DNA of 28,356 nucleotides from DATAAZ01 sp036259875 (GTDB lineage: Bacteria; Actinomycetota; Thermoleophilia; Gaiellales; Gaiellaceae). The DNA is taken from contig DATAAZ010000074.1 in NCBI GenBank assembly GCA_036259875.1, positions 1 to 28,356 of the forward strand, in the 5' to 3' direction. Both the position numbers and the translations under genes were made by a program. Positions 15,188 to 22,773 of this stretch are shown piece by piece. The notes beneath the pieces are model-generated. The model did not search any database and was not told where the DNA came from. It saw nothing but the letters and a program-made list of their open reading frames with translations. Each line of letters opens with the position of its first letter. The first letter of the stretch is position 1.

Positions 15188-15336
15188 GACCGTCCCGAGC
15201 GCCGCCCACCCGAGCGCCGAGAGCCACGGCGGCCTTCCCGCCGCGGCCGGAGCGGACCGCGAGTACGCAGCCGCTTCTCGCGGTGTCAGGCCTGCCGGAG
15301 TTGTCGCCCTGGCGACGATACGCTTCGATCATAGTC

Positions 15337-16698
15337 GTGAACCGCCCGATTTCCACGGGCCGCCCACCGCCTCTCCGCTCCGCAGCCCAGACGTACGTCG
15401 CGAACGTCGCCGGGGCGTTCCTCTCGCTTGCGAATGTCCTCGTCGTCGCGCGCGCCCTCGGTGCGGAGGGCCGCGGCCACGTCGCGTTCCTGACGGCGAT
15501 CGCCTGGTTCGTCTCGAACCTCTCGACGTTCGGTGTCCAGGAGGCGAACGCGAACGTCGCCGCCGCGGAGCCGGAGCGGCGCCGCGCTCTTGCGACGAAC
15601 TCGCTCGTGTTCGCACTCGTGTTCGGGGCAGTCGCGATCGCAGCCGTGGCCGGCCTCGTCGAGCTCGTCCCGGCCGCGGGCGGCGACTCGCATTCGACGC
15701 TTCTCTGGGCGACGCTCGCGTTTCTCCCGGTCCTGGTCCTGCAGCCGTTTCTGCGCTTGCTGATCCAGGCCGACTACGGGTTCGCGGTCACGAACCTCGG
15801 GTACGTCCTGCCGCCGGTCTTGAACCTGGTCGCGAACGCGGGCCTCGCCGCGGCCGGCGTCCTCACCGTCGGGACGGCGATCGCGGCCTGGCTCGCGGGC
15901 CAGGTGGCCATGGTCGCGCTCTTCGTCTGGCATGTAGAGCGGCGCCTCGCTGGGTTCGGGCGTCCGGACCTCGGGCTCGCACGGCGCGCGCTCGCGTTCG
16001 GCGCGAAGGCGCACCTCGGGCGCGTCATGCTGCTCGGCAACTACCGCCTCGACCAGTGGCTCGTCGGCGCGATCTCGGGGGCGCGCGAGCTCGGGACGTA
16101 CAGCGTGGCCGTCGCGTGGGCCGAGGCGCTCTGGTACCTCCCGACCGCGCTCGCGGCGGTACAGCGGCCCGACCTCGTCCGCGCGCAGCCGCGGGCCGCA
16201 GGCGCCCAGGCCGCGCGGGTCTTCCGGGTCGCGACGCTCATCACGGCGGTCGCGGCGCTCGCGATGGTGGCCGCCGCGCCGGTCCTCTGCGTGGCCCTCT
16301 TCGGCGAGGAGTTCCGCGGCTCGGTCGACGACCTCCGCGTGCTCGTCGCGGGCGCGTTCGGCGTCGTCGCCGTCAAGCTCTTTGGCGGGGCGCTCGTCGC
16401 GAAAGGCCGGCCGGTGCTCCAGAGCGTCGGGATCGGCGCCGGGTTCGTCTGCACGATCGTCCTCGACGTCGTTCTCATCCCGCCCTTCGGGGGCCTCGGC
16501 GCCGCGCTCGCCTCGACGCTCGCCTACGCGGCGGCCGGCGCTGCCATGGCGTTCATGTTCCTGCGGGCGCTCGAGACAGGGCCCTCCGAGCTCGTGCCCC
16601 GGCCCGGGGAGGTAGGTGGGTTCGTCCGCGATGTGTTCGGCCGGCTTCGCCGGCGTCCGGCGGCGCCGCAGCCCGAGCAGACGACGATTGCGCCGTAG
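15337..16698 (+). CDS. Oligosaccharide flippase (Wzx, MOP superfamily)
   Basis: The 453-residue protein is almost entirely membrane helices (about twelve to fourteen) and fits the polysaccharide synthase/Wzx family of the MOP exporter superfamily. Marks are the opening QTYVANVAGAFLSLANVLVVARALGAEGRGHVAFL, the helix pair with YRLDQWLVGAISGARELGTYSVAVA, and the internal-repeat phrase LFGEEFRGSVDDLRVL. It should flip undecaprenyl-linked repeat units from the cytoplasmic to the outer face. I chose the GTG giving VNRPIST; another GTG 18 codons upstream is possible. Just upstream sits a small palindrome (GTCGCC-CT-GGCGAC, 15303-15316) in the region shared with the divergent polymerase gene. It converges with the GT2 gene, with only 9 bases between stops. 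Confidence 0.9.
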   Translation: MNRPISTGRPPPLRSAAQTYVANVAGAFLSLANVLVVARALGAEGRGHVAFLTAIAWFVSNLSTFGVQEANANVAAAEPERRRALATNSLVFALVFGAVAIAAVAGLVELVPAAGGDSHSTLLWATLAFLPVLVLQPFLRLLIQADYGFAVTNLGYVLPPVLNLVANAGLAAAGVLTVGTAIAAWLAGQVAMVALFVWHVERRLAGFGRPDLGLARRALAFGAKAHLGRVMLLGNYRLDQWLVGAISGARELGTYSVAVAWAEALWYLPTALAAVQRPDLVRAQPRAAGAQAARVFRVATLITAVAALAMVAAAPVLCVALFGEEFRGSVDDLRVLVAGAFGVVAVKLFGGALVAKGRPVLQSVGIGAGFVCTIVLDVVLIPPFGGLGAALASTLAYAAAGAAMAFMFLRALETGPSELVPRPGEVGGFVRDVFGRLRRRPAAPQPEQTTIAP

Positions 16699-16707
16699 CG
16701 CGAGTCG

Positions 16708-17748
16708 CTACAAGATCGATGCGAGCGCGTTTCCGGCGACGGCCGAGCTCCGACGGCCGCCGCGTCGCAGCCACCCGGCGATCATGCCGATGCCGTGCGC
16801 GAGATGCATCGTCGGGAACACGGCGATGATCCGAGGCAGCAGCGTCCAGGGCTCGCGTCGCCGTCGGAGGCCGGCGATGCCGAACCCGATCGCGAGCGCA
16901 ACGTACGCGCTCACCTTGAGCGCCAGCAGCGCCGCGGCGTGTGGGTGCCAAGCGGACAGCGGGATGAGCGCCGCAAGGCCGAGGACGAAGGCTCCCGGCG
17001 CGAGGCTGCGGGCGCTCGTCGGCCGCCCGTGCTTTCGCATCACAGGAGCCTTCCAGCGCCCGTACTCGTAGTACTGGCGGAAGAGCCGCCGGAAGTTGCC
17101 CCGGGGCGTGTAGTAGACGCGAATGGACGGGTCGAGGACGACCCTGCCGCCCGTGCGCCGAAGGCGCAGGTTGAACTCGTCGTCCTGGTTTCGGACGAGC
17201 TCCTCGTCGAAGAGCCCGGCGCGGTCGAAGACCTCGCGCCGGTACGCGCCGTACGTGACGGTGTCGACCTCTCGCCGCTCGTCCGTCCGATGGCGCGTCC
17301 AGCCGATCCCCCCGAAGGCGCTGTCGAGCGCAGCGGCAACGGCCCGTTCCATGAGCGTCCGGCCGGTGGGCACCAGCATTCCGCCGACGTTCTCGGCCCC
17401 CGTCTCCTCGGCCGCCAGCGCGCAACGGCGCACGTAGTCGGACGGATAGCGGCTGTGGCAGTCGATGCGGATGATCACGTCGCCGCTCGCCGCGCGGATG
17501 CAGCGGTTGAGCGCGTGCGAGACCGATCGCTCGGGGTTCTCGAGCACGACCACGTCGAGGCGCGCACGGGCGGCGGCCGCGCGGAGGCGCTCGACGGAGC
17601 CGTCGCTCGAGCCACCGTCGGCGACGAGGACATCGAGTTCGCCGTCCCAGTCCTGGGCCGCGATGTCGCCGATGAGCCCGTCGACGTGCTCCGCCTCGTT
17701 GAGCATCGGCGCGATCACCGAGATCCGGCGGATGGATCGGTCGCCCAC
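16708..17748 (-). CDS. Glycosyltransferase family 2, ExoA-like, with C-terminal membrane helices (copy 1)
   Basis: The 346-residue protein opens with a GT-A nucleotide-sugar binding fold: SVIAPMLNE, the metal-side VLVADGGSSDGS (D44), the DXD-equivalent D96-C-H (RIDCHSRYP) and the catalytic-base region RNQDDEFNLRLRR (186-198). Residues about 270-340 contain two or three hydrophobic helices, as in ExoA of succinoglycan synthesis. It adds a sugar to the lipid-linked repeat unit at the membrane. A closely related copy lies at 26581-27669 on the opposite strand. The GTG giving VGDRSIRR was chosen; an in-frame start 81 codons upstream would cover the control region of the divergent sugar-transferase gene and adds only basic unconserved sequence. 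The ribosome binding site is weak. Confidence 0.88.
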   Translation of the reverse strand: MGDRSIRRISVIAPMLNEAEHVDGLIGDIAAQDWDGELDVLVADGGSSDGSVERLRAAAARARLDVVVLENPERSVSHALNRCIRAASGDVIIRIDCHSRYPSDYVRRCALAAEETGAENVGGMLVPTGRTLMERAVAAALDSAFGGIGWTRHRTDERREVDTVTYGAYRREVFDRAGLFDEELVRNQDDEFNLRLRRTGGRVVLDPSIRVYYTPRGNFRRLFRQYYEYGRWKAPVMRKHGRPTSARSLAPGAFVLGLAALIPLSAWHPHAAALLALKVSAYVALAIGFGIAGLRRRREPWTLLPRIIAVFPTMHLAHGIGMIAGWLRRGGRRSSAVAGNALASIL

Positions 17749-17911
17749 GTATTCATCTTTTCGCAGGGCCTGCTGGCCGAACAAGGACGGAGTCCAGACG
17801 GCCCCGCGGCCGGTCCTTCCCGGCCGAACGGCTAGGTCGCCCCCCTCCTCCGTCGGGGCTTTCGGGTCCGGCCTATCGGGGCGCCGCCGCGTTTGGGTAA
17901 ATCTGTCGCAC

Positions 17912-17962
17912 TTCGGCGTGATCCGCCGAACTTCGAGCTTTTCCAAGCGGCCTGGAAAGGAG
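17912..17962 (+). promoter_or_regulatory. Two inverted repeats in the leader of the sugar-transferase gene, one covering its ribosome binding site
   Basis: First, TTCGGCG (17912-17918) and CGCCGAA (17924-17930) form a perfect 7-bp inverted repeat around TGATC, suitable as operator or hairpin. Second, CTTTTCCA (17938-17945) can pair with TGGAAAGG (17953-17960) over a 7-base loop, one pair being a G-T wobble. The second arm includes most of the ribosome binding site AAAGGAG (17956-17962) of the gene starting at 17973, so folding could block translation. This is read directly from the bases; regulation is inference. Confidence 0.4.
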
Positions 17963-17972
17963 CGAGAGGGCG

Positions 17973-18836
17973 ATGCGGGCGTTTGCGGCACCTTCCGCCG
18001 AGACCGATCTCGGCCTGATCCCGACGGCGAGCGCGGACTCGGTGTCGCCTGACGACGTGCAAGAGAACGCCCGCAACCGCGTCCTGCTCGGGTCGGCCAT
18101 CCTCGTGCCGGCGGCCGCGTTCGTCCTCGTTCGTCGCTACGCAGATCCCGCGCTCAAGCGCGGCCTCGACGTCGCCGTCTCCGCGTTCCTCCTGCTCGTC
18201 CTCGCGCCGCTCGTCCTCGCGCTCGCGATCGCGATCAAGCTCGACAGCCCCGGCGAGGTCTTCTACCGCTGCCGGCGCGTGGGCAAGGACGGGCGCGAGT
18301 TCGGGATGCTGAAGTTCCGGAAGATGCGAAACGACGCCGCGGGCGTCAAGCTGACGTCCGCGCACGACGCGCGCTTCACGCGGATCGGCCGGTTCCTCGC
18401 GTCGTCGAAGCTCGACGAGATTCCTCAGCTCTGGAACGTCTTAGGGGGCACGATGAGCCTCGTCGGCCCCCGCCCCGAGGACCCGGGCTTCATCGCCGAG
18501 CAGCGTGTCGCGTACCGGAGGATCTTGACCGTTCGCCCGGGCATCACCGGCCTCACGCAGCTCGCGTTCGCACGCGAGAGCGAGATCCTCGACCCCGAGG
18601 ATCGTGTCGGCCACTACATCGCGAGGCTCCTGCCTCAGAAGGCGAGGCTCGACTGCCTCTATGTCGCACGCCGCACGATCTGGATGGACATCCGCATCCT
18701 CGTCTGGACCGCGGTCGCCGTGCTCGTCCGGCGCGACGTCGCCGTGCACCGCGAGACGGGGCGGATGAACCTCCGAGCACCCAGACAGGGCGTCTTCGTA
18801 CCGAGCGCCGCGCCGAGCGAGGTCGCCGCCTCGTGA
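17973..18836 (+). CDS. Bacterial sugar transferase: initiating polyprenyl-phosphate phosphoglycosyl transferase
   Basis: The 287-residue protein starts glycan assembly by moving a sugar phosphate from a nucleotide sugar to undecaprenyl phosphate. It shows the monotopic phosphoglycosyl transferase core: KRGLDVAVSAFLLLVLAPLV (re-entrant membrane helix, about 62-85), VFYRCRRVGKDGREFGMLKFRKM, the catalytic Asp-Glu dyad D148-E149 in KLDEIPQLWNVL, GTMSLVGPRPEDP, and VRPGITGLTQ. Residues 1-60 add one more hydrophobic helix (about 36-53), shorter than the N-terminal domain of WbaP/WcaJ enzymes. A clear AAAGGAG lies before the ATG, partly inside a predicted hairpin. It is the first gene of the long rightward run and divergent from GT2 copy 1. 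Confidence 0.9.
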   Translation: MRAFAAPSAETDLGLIPTASADSVSPDDVQENARNRVLLGSAILVPAAAFVLVRRYADPALKRGLDVAVSAFLLLVLAPLVLALAIAIKLDSPGEVFYRCRRVGKDGREFGMLKFRKMRNDAAGVKLTSAHDARFTRIGRFLASSKLDEIPQLWNVLGGTMSLVGPRPEDPGFIAEQRVAYRRILTVRPGITGLTQLAFARESEILDPEDRVGHYIARLLPQKARLDCLYVARRTIWMDIRILVWTAVAVLVRRDVAVHRETGRMNLRAPRQGVFVPSAAPSEVAAS

Positions 18837-18913
18837 GGCAGGTTCGTCGCACCGCCCGTGACGATGCGCGGGCTCTGCCCGGCCGTCCGCCGGCTATGGC
18901 CGGTCGGCAGACG

Positions 18914-18929
18914 CCGAAGTAATCTTCGG
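18914..18929 (+). promoter_or_regulatory. Small perfect inverted repeat upstream of the nucleotidyltransferase
   Basis: CCGAAG and CTTCGG flank TAAT, a perfect 6-bp repeat, ending 12 bases before the chosen ATG. The centre TAATCT also fits a -10 box. It could be an operator, a promoter element or a weak hairpin separating the first gene of the run from the rest. Confidence 0.25.
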
Positions 18930-18941
18930 AACGGGCAGCGG

Positions 18942-19742
18942 ATGGGAGAGACGCGCTCTAGCCTTGTCGATGCGCTCGTTCCGGGTTCCGACCGGCGAAA
19001 CGGGCGCGCCGCGACGAAGGCGGTCGTCCTCGCCGGCGGCCGGGGCACGAGGCTCGCCCCCTTCACGTCCGTGCTCCCGAAACCGCTCATGCCGGTCGGA
19101 GAGCGCGCGATCCTCGAACTCGTCGTGGACCAGCTCAAGGGATGTGGGTTCACCGACGTCGTCTTCTGTGTCGGGCACCTGTCGCACCTCATTCGCGCCG
19201 TCTTCGACAACCGCGAGAACGGCGACGTGAGCATCTCGTACGTGCAGGAAAAGGACGCGCTCGGGACGGCCGGGCCGCTTCGCCTCGTCGAGGGGCTCGA
19301 CGACACGTTCCTCGTCATGAACGGCGACGTCCTCACCGACCTCGACTACGGCGACCTCGTCCGGTACCACCGCGAGAACGGGAATGCCCTCACCGTCGCG
19401 ACGCACGAGCGCTCGATCAAGATCGACTACGGCGTCCTCCACCTGCGAAAGGGCCGGACCGAAGCCGACATCGCGGGCTACCAGGAGAAGCCCGAGATCC
19501 GGTCGACGGTGAGCATGGGCATTTACGTCCTCGAGCCGTCCGTCCTCGAGCACGTCCCCGAGGGGCGTCCCTTCGATTTTCCCGACCTCGTCCAGGAGCT
19601 CCTCGCCTCCGGCGCGCCGCTCGGCGCCTACCGCTTCGATGGGCTCTGGTTCGATATCGGGCGCCGCGAGGACTACGAGCACGCCGTTGGCGCCTGGCTC
19701 GACCGCGACCGGCCGCTCCGCGAGCCGACTTCGGTCGTATGA
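18942..19742 (+). CDS. Sugar-1-phosphate nucleotidyltransferase
   Basis: The 266-residue enzyme joins a sugar 1-phosphate to an NTP to make an activated sugar. The N-terminal signature is complete: AVVLAGGRGTRLAPFTSVLPKPLMPV (about 27-52, with the GGxGTRL-PKP pattern), followed by ILELVVDQLKGCGF, FLVMNGDVLTDLDY with the metal-binding NGD, GYQEKPE, MGIYVLEP and the closing WFDIGRREDYEHA. It resembles glucose-1-phosphate thymidylyltransferase and mannose-1-phosphate guanylyltransferase cores; which base and sugar are used is not decided. The ATG giving MGETRSSL was chosen; a GTG 28 codons upstream is possible, but it lies before the inverted repeat. Its stop overlaps the start of the adenylation gene (ATGA), so the two are translationally coupled. 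Confidence 0.87.
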   Translation: MGETRSSLVDALVPGSDRRNGRAATKAVVLAGGRGTRLAPFTSVLPKPLMPVGERAILELVVDQLKGCGFTDVVFCVGHLSHLIRAVFDNRENGDVSISYVQEKDALGTAGPLRLVEGLDDTFLVMNGDVLTDLDYGDLVRYHRENGNALTVATHERSIKIDYGVLHLRKGRTEADIAGYQEKPEIRSTVSMGIYVLEPSVLEHVPEGRPFDFPDLVQELLASGAPLGAYRFDGLWFDIGRREDYEHAVGAWLDRDRPLREPTSVV

Positions 19743-21379
19743 CGGCGCTGCTCCAGGACTACGCGACCCGCCAGGCCGAGACGCGACCCGACGCGACCGC
19801 GCTCGTCATGGGCGACGGACGCCTGACGTACGGGGAACTCGAGGAGCAGAGCAACCGCCTCGCGCGCGTCCTCCGCGAAGTCGGCTGCCGCCGTGGCGAC
19901 CGCGTCTGCCTCTTCCAGCCGAAGAGCATCGAGGCGATCGTCGCGATGCACGCGACCCTGAAGGCCGACTGCGCGTACGTCCCGATCGACGTCGCGAGCC
20001 CGGCCCCGCGGGTGGCGAAGATCGTCGAGTCGGCGGCGCCGCGGCTCGTTCTCGCGAACGCTTCCGAGGCCTCGCTCGTCGAGCAGTCCCTCGCCGCGGC
20101 CGAGCTCGACGAGCGGCCGCTCATCGGCCTCGTCGACGCGGAGCGCGACGCGACTGCGCTCGACGCCGTCTTCGGGCGGGACGACTCGGAGCAGCTCTCC
20201 GCCGACGCGCCCACGCGCGCGAACACGGAGACGGACCCCGCGCATCTGCTCTTTACCTCCGGCTCGACGGGATCCCCGAAGGGCGTCGTCATCACGCACG
20301 CCATGGTCGAGCGGTTCGTCGAGTGGGCGACCTCGTACTTCGGAACGGCGCCCGGCGAACGGATCTCCGGCCACCCGCCGCTCCACTTCGACCTCTCCAC
20401 GTTCGACATCTACGGCACCTTCCTCGCTGGCGGCGAGCTGCACCTCGTGCCGCCGAAGCTCAACCTCTCGCCGCACCGGCTCGCCGCCTGGATCCGGGAA
20501 TCCGAGCTCGTCCAGTGGTTCGCCGTCCCGTCCGTGTTCACGCTGCTGGCGAAGTTCGACGTGATCGCGCAGGACGACTTCCCGACGCTAGAGCGGGTGC
20601 TCTGGTGCGGCGAGGTGCTGCCGACCCCGATTCTGCTCCACTGGATGCGTCGGCTGCCGCACGCGCGCTTCACCAACCTCTACGGGCCGACCGAGGCGAC
20701 GATCGCGAGCAGTTACTACACCGTCCCCCGCCTTCCGGCGACGGAGACGGAGCCGATTCCGATCGGAACGCCGTGCGAAGGGGAGGAGCTGCTCGTGCTG
20801 GACGAACAGCTGAAGCGGGTACCGAAGGGGGAGATCGGAGATCTCTACATCGCGGGCGTCGGCCTCAGCCCCGGCTACTGGCGCGACGAGGAGAAGACGC
20901 GCGCCGCGTTCCTCCCCGACCCGCGCTCGCCGGGCTCGGGTGAGCGGATTTACAAGACGGGTGACCTGGCGAAGGTAGGCGACGACGGCCTCGTCCACTT
21001 CCTCGGCCGCGCGGATTCGCAGATCAAGAGCCGCGGCTACCGGATCGAGCTCGGCGAGATCGAGACGGCGCTGAACGCGCTCGATGACGTCAAGGAGTGC
21101 GCGGTCGTCGGCGCCGACACGGGCGGTTTCGAGGGCACGGCGATCTGCTGTGCGTTCGCGCCCGCGGCGGGCGCCGACGGTCGCCCGCCGCAGATCCGCG
21201 AGCGGCTCGCGCGCGTCCTGCCGACGTACATGCTTCCCACTCGGTGGCTCGTCCTCGAGGAGCTCCCGAAGAACGTAAACGGGAAGATCGATCGAAGGCG
21301 GCTTCGCGAGCACTTCGAACGGCAGGTGCAGTCCGACGAGGCGTCGGCGCAGCCTGCTGCCGCCCGAACGCTCGGCTAG
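19739..21379 (+). CDS. Stand-alone amino-acid adenylation enzyme (NRPS A-domain/DltA-like)
   Basis: The 546-residue protein is a full AMP-forming ligase of the adenylation-domain type. Core motifs are A3 LLFTSGSTGSPKG (about 169-182), A4 HFDLSTFDIYG (216-226), A5 NLYGPTEATI (313-322), A7 YKTGDL (405-410), A8 GRADSQIKSRGYRIELGEIE (423-442) and A10 NGKIDRR with K516. The Asp of A4 (D218) is the residue that holds the substrate alpha-amino group in amino-acid activating domains, which favours an amino acid over a fatty acid. There is no fused carrier or condensation domain; the next gene is a free carrier protein 14 bases on. The pair is probably a trans-acting loading system like DltA/DltC. The start overlaps the upstream stop. 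Confidence 0.88.
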   Translation: MTALLQDYATRQAETRPDATALVMGDGRLTYGELEEQSNRLARVLREVGCRRGDRVCLFQPKSIEAIVAMHATLKADCAYVPIDVASPAPRVAKIVESAAPRLVLANASEASLVEQSLAAAELDERPLIGLVDAERDATALDAVFGRDDSEQLSADAPTRANTETDPAHLLFTSGSTGSPKGVVITHAMVERFVEWATSYFGTAPGERISGHPPLHFDLSTFDIYGTFLAGGELHLVPPKLNLSPHRLAAWIRESELVQWFAVPSVFTLLAKFDVIAQDDFPTLERVLWCGEVLPTPILLHWMRRLPHARFTNLYGPTEATIASSYYTVPRLPATETEPIPIGTPCEGEELLVLDEQLKRVPKGEIGDLYIAGVGLSPGYWRDEEKTRAAFLPDPRSPGSGERIYKTGDLAKVGDDGLVHFLGRADSQIKSRGYRIELGEIETALNALDDVKECAVVGADTGGFEGTAICCAFAPAAGADGRPPQIRERLARVLPTYMLPTRWLVLEELPKNVNGKIDRRRLREHFERQVQSDEASAQPAAARTLG

Positions 21380-21393
21380 ATTCGGTTCCCTCC

Positions 21394-21642
21394 GTGACCG
21401 CTGACGTGAACGAGCGCGTCCGACGCCTGCTGGCCGAGACGCTCAACGTGGAGGTCTCGTCCGACGAGATGGATCTGATCGACACGGGCGTGATCGACTC
21501 GCTCGCGCTCGTCGAGCTCCTCGTCGCGCTCGAGCGGGAATTCGAGGTGACGATCCCGTTCGACGAGCTCGAGATCGACACGTTTCGAAGCGTCCGCTCG
21601 ATCGGCGAGTTCATCGCCGTTCAGGACGGGCGCGGCGGGTAA
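21394..21642 (+). CDS. Free acyl/peptidyl carrier protein
   Basis: The 82-residue acidic protein has the four-helix carrier-protein pattern, with the phosphopantetheine site DTGVIDSLALVELL and serine S36 as the attachment residue. The rest (LEREFEVTIPFDELEIDTFRSVRSIGEFI) is typical of small ACPs that serve dedicated ligases. It should carry the acyl or aminoacyl group made by the upstream adenylation enzyme as a thioester and present it to a transferase. The GTG giving VTADVNERV is the only sensible start; a much longer frame through the upstream gene is not real. It lies 14 bases after the adenylation gene and 9 bases before the GNAT gene, clearly one operon. Confidence 0.9.
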   Translation: MTADVNERVRRLLAETLNVEVSSDEMDLIDTGVIDSLALVELLVALEREFEVTIPFDELEIDTFRSVRSIGEFIAVQDGRGG

Positions 21643-21651
21643 GCGGTCCCG

Positions 21652-22773
21652 ATGGCGACGATCCGCCCGCTCGAGCGCGCCGACCTTCCCGAGGTCACGA
21701 GCCTCTACGAGCTCGTCGCGCGCTCGGGGTCGCGGACCGCTCCGCCCGGCCTCGCCTCGTATTTCGAGGAGACGTTCTTCGACTACCCCGGCGCCGATTC
21801 AGAGATTCCCTCGCTCGTCTACGTCGACGACGGCCGAGTCGTGGGCTTCCTCGGCTCGAGCGTGCGCCGCCTCGTCTTCGAAGGTCGCCCGCTTCGGCTC
21901 GGGATCAGTGGACAGCTCGTCACAGAGCCCGAGGTGCGAAACCGCGCCGCGGGTGCGTTCCTCATGAAGGAGTACATGAACGGGCCGCAGGACCTCACGC
22001 TCACCGACACGGCATCGGACGTGGTCCGACGGATCTGGGAGGGGCTCGGCGGTGAGACATCGCAGCTCGCCTGCATCGGCTGGGTGCGTCTCTTCCGGCC
22101 CTTCCGCTTCGCGGGCGATTTCCTCGCGCGCCGCCGCGAGCGCGCGAGGCTCGCGAGGGCAGGCCGCCCGCTCTCGGCGGCGCTCGACGCGGCGGGCGCG
22201 GCGATCGCGGGCGGCGTCCTTCGCGCGCCGGCGCCCGAGGGCGAGACGGAGGACCTAACCGCCGAAGCGCTCGTCGCGCACCTGCCCGCGGTGGCGAGCT
22301 CGTTCCGGCTGCGGCCGGACTACGGGGGCGACGGCGTCGCGCGCTGGCTGCTCGACGCGTTGCGCTCGGTCGGGACGCGGGGGGAGCTCGTCGGACGGCT
22401 CGTGCGAGCCCGCGACGGAGCCGTGCGCGGCTCGTACGTCTACTACCTGCTTCCGGGCGGGATTGCACAGGTCGTCCAGGTCGCCGGCGACGAGCGCGAG
22501 GTCGGCGAGGTCCTCGACCACCTCTTCCACGACGCGAGGGAGCGGGGCGCGTCGGGGATCCAGGGCCGCCTCGAGGCGCACCTGCGCGCGCCGCTCGCGG
22601 CGCGCCGCGCCGTCTTCCACGCAAGCGGCTACCTGGCGCTCCTCCACTCGCGCGATGCCGAGATCCTGCACGCGATCCAGTCGGGTCGCGCGCTCCTGAC
22701 GCGCCTCGAGGGCGAGTGGTGGATGGGCCATCACCTCGAGCCGTTCGGCGGGACGTGGGCAGGAACGCCCTGA
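21652..22773 (+). CDS. Large GNAT-like acyltransferase, probably two GNAT modules
   Basis: The 373-residue protein opens with a GNAT start (MATIRPLERADLPEVTSLYELV) and strands SLVYVDDGRVVGFLGSSV, then a core LRLGISGQLVTEPEVRNRAAGAFLMKEYM where the acyl donor normally binds. After a linker with a basic helix (about 150-185), a second half (SSFRLRPDYGGDGVARWLLDA, GSYVYYLLPGGIAQVVQVAGDEREVGEVLDHLFHDARERG) looks like another GNAT module. GNAT enzymes take acyl groups from CoA or from carrier proteins. Standing directly after a ligase/carrier pair, this one is a good candidate to move the carrier-bound group to an amino sugar or lipid-linked glycan. The donor and acceptor are not shown by sequence. 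It is 9 bases downstream of the carrier gene. Confidence 0.78.
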   Translation: MATIRPLERADLPEVTSLYELVARSGSRTAPPGLASYFEETFFDYPGADSEIPSLVYVDDGRVVGFLGSSVRRLVFEGRPLRLGISGQLVTEPEVRNRAAGAFLMKEYMNGPQDLTLTDTASDVVRRIWEGLGGETSQLACIGWVRLFRPFRFAGDFLARRRERARLARAGRPLSAALDAAGAAIAGGVLRAPAPEGETEDLTAEALVAHLPAVASSFRLRPDYGGDGVARWLLDALRSVGTRGELVGRLVRARDGAVRGSYVYYLLPGGIAQVVQVAGDEREVGEVLDHLFHDARERGASGIQGRLEAHLRAPLAARRAVFHASGYLALLHSRDAEILHAIQSGRALLTRLEGEWWMGHHLEPFGGTWAGTP

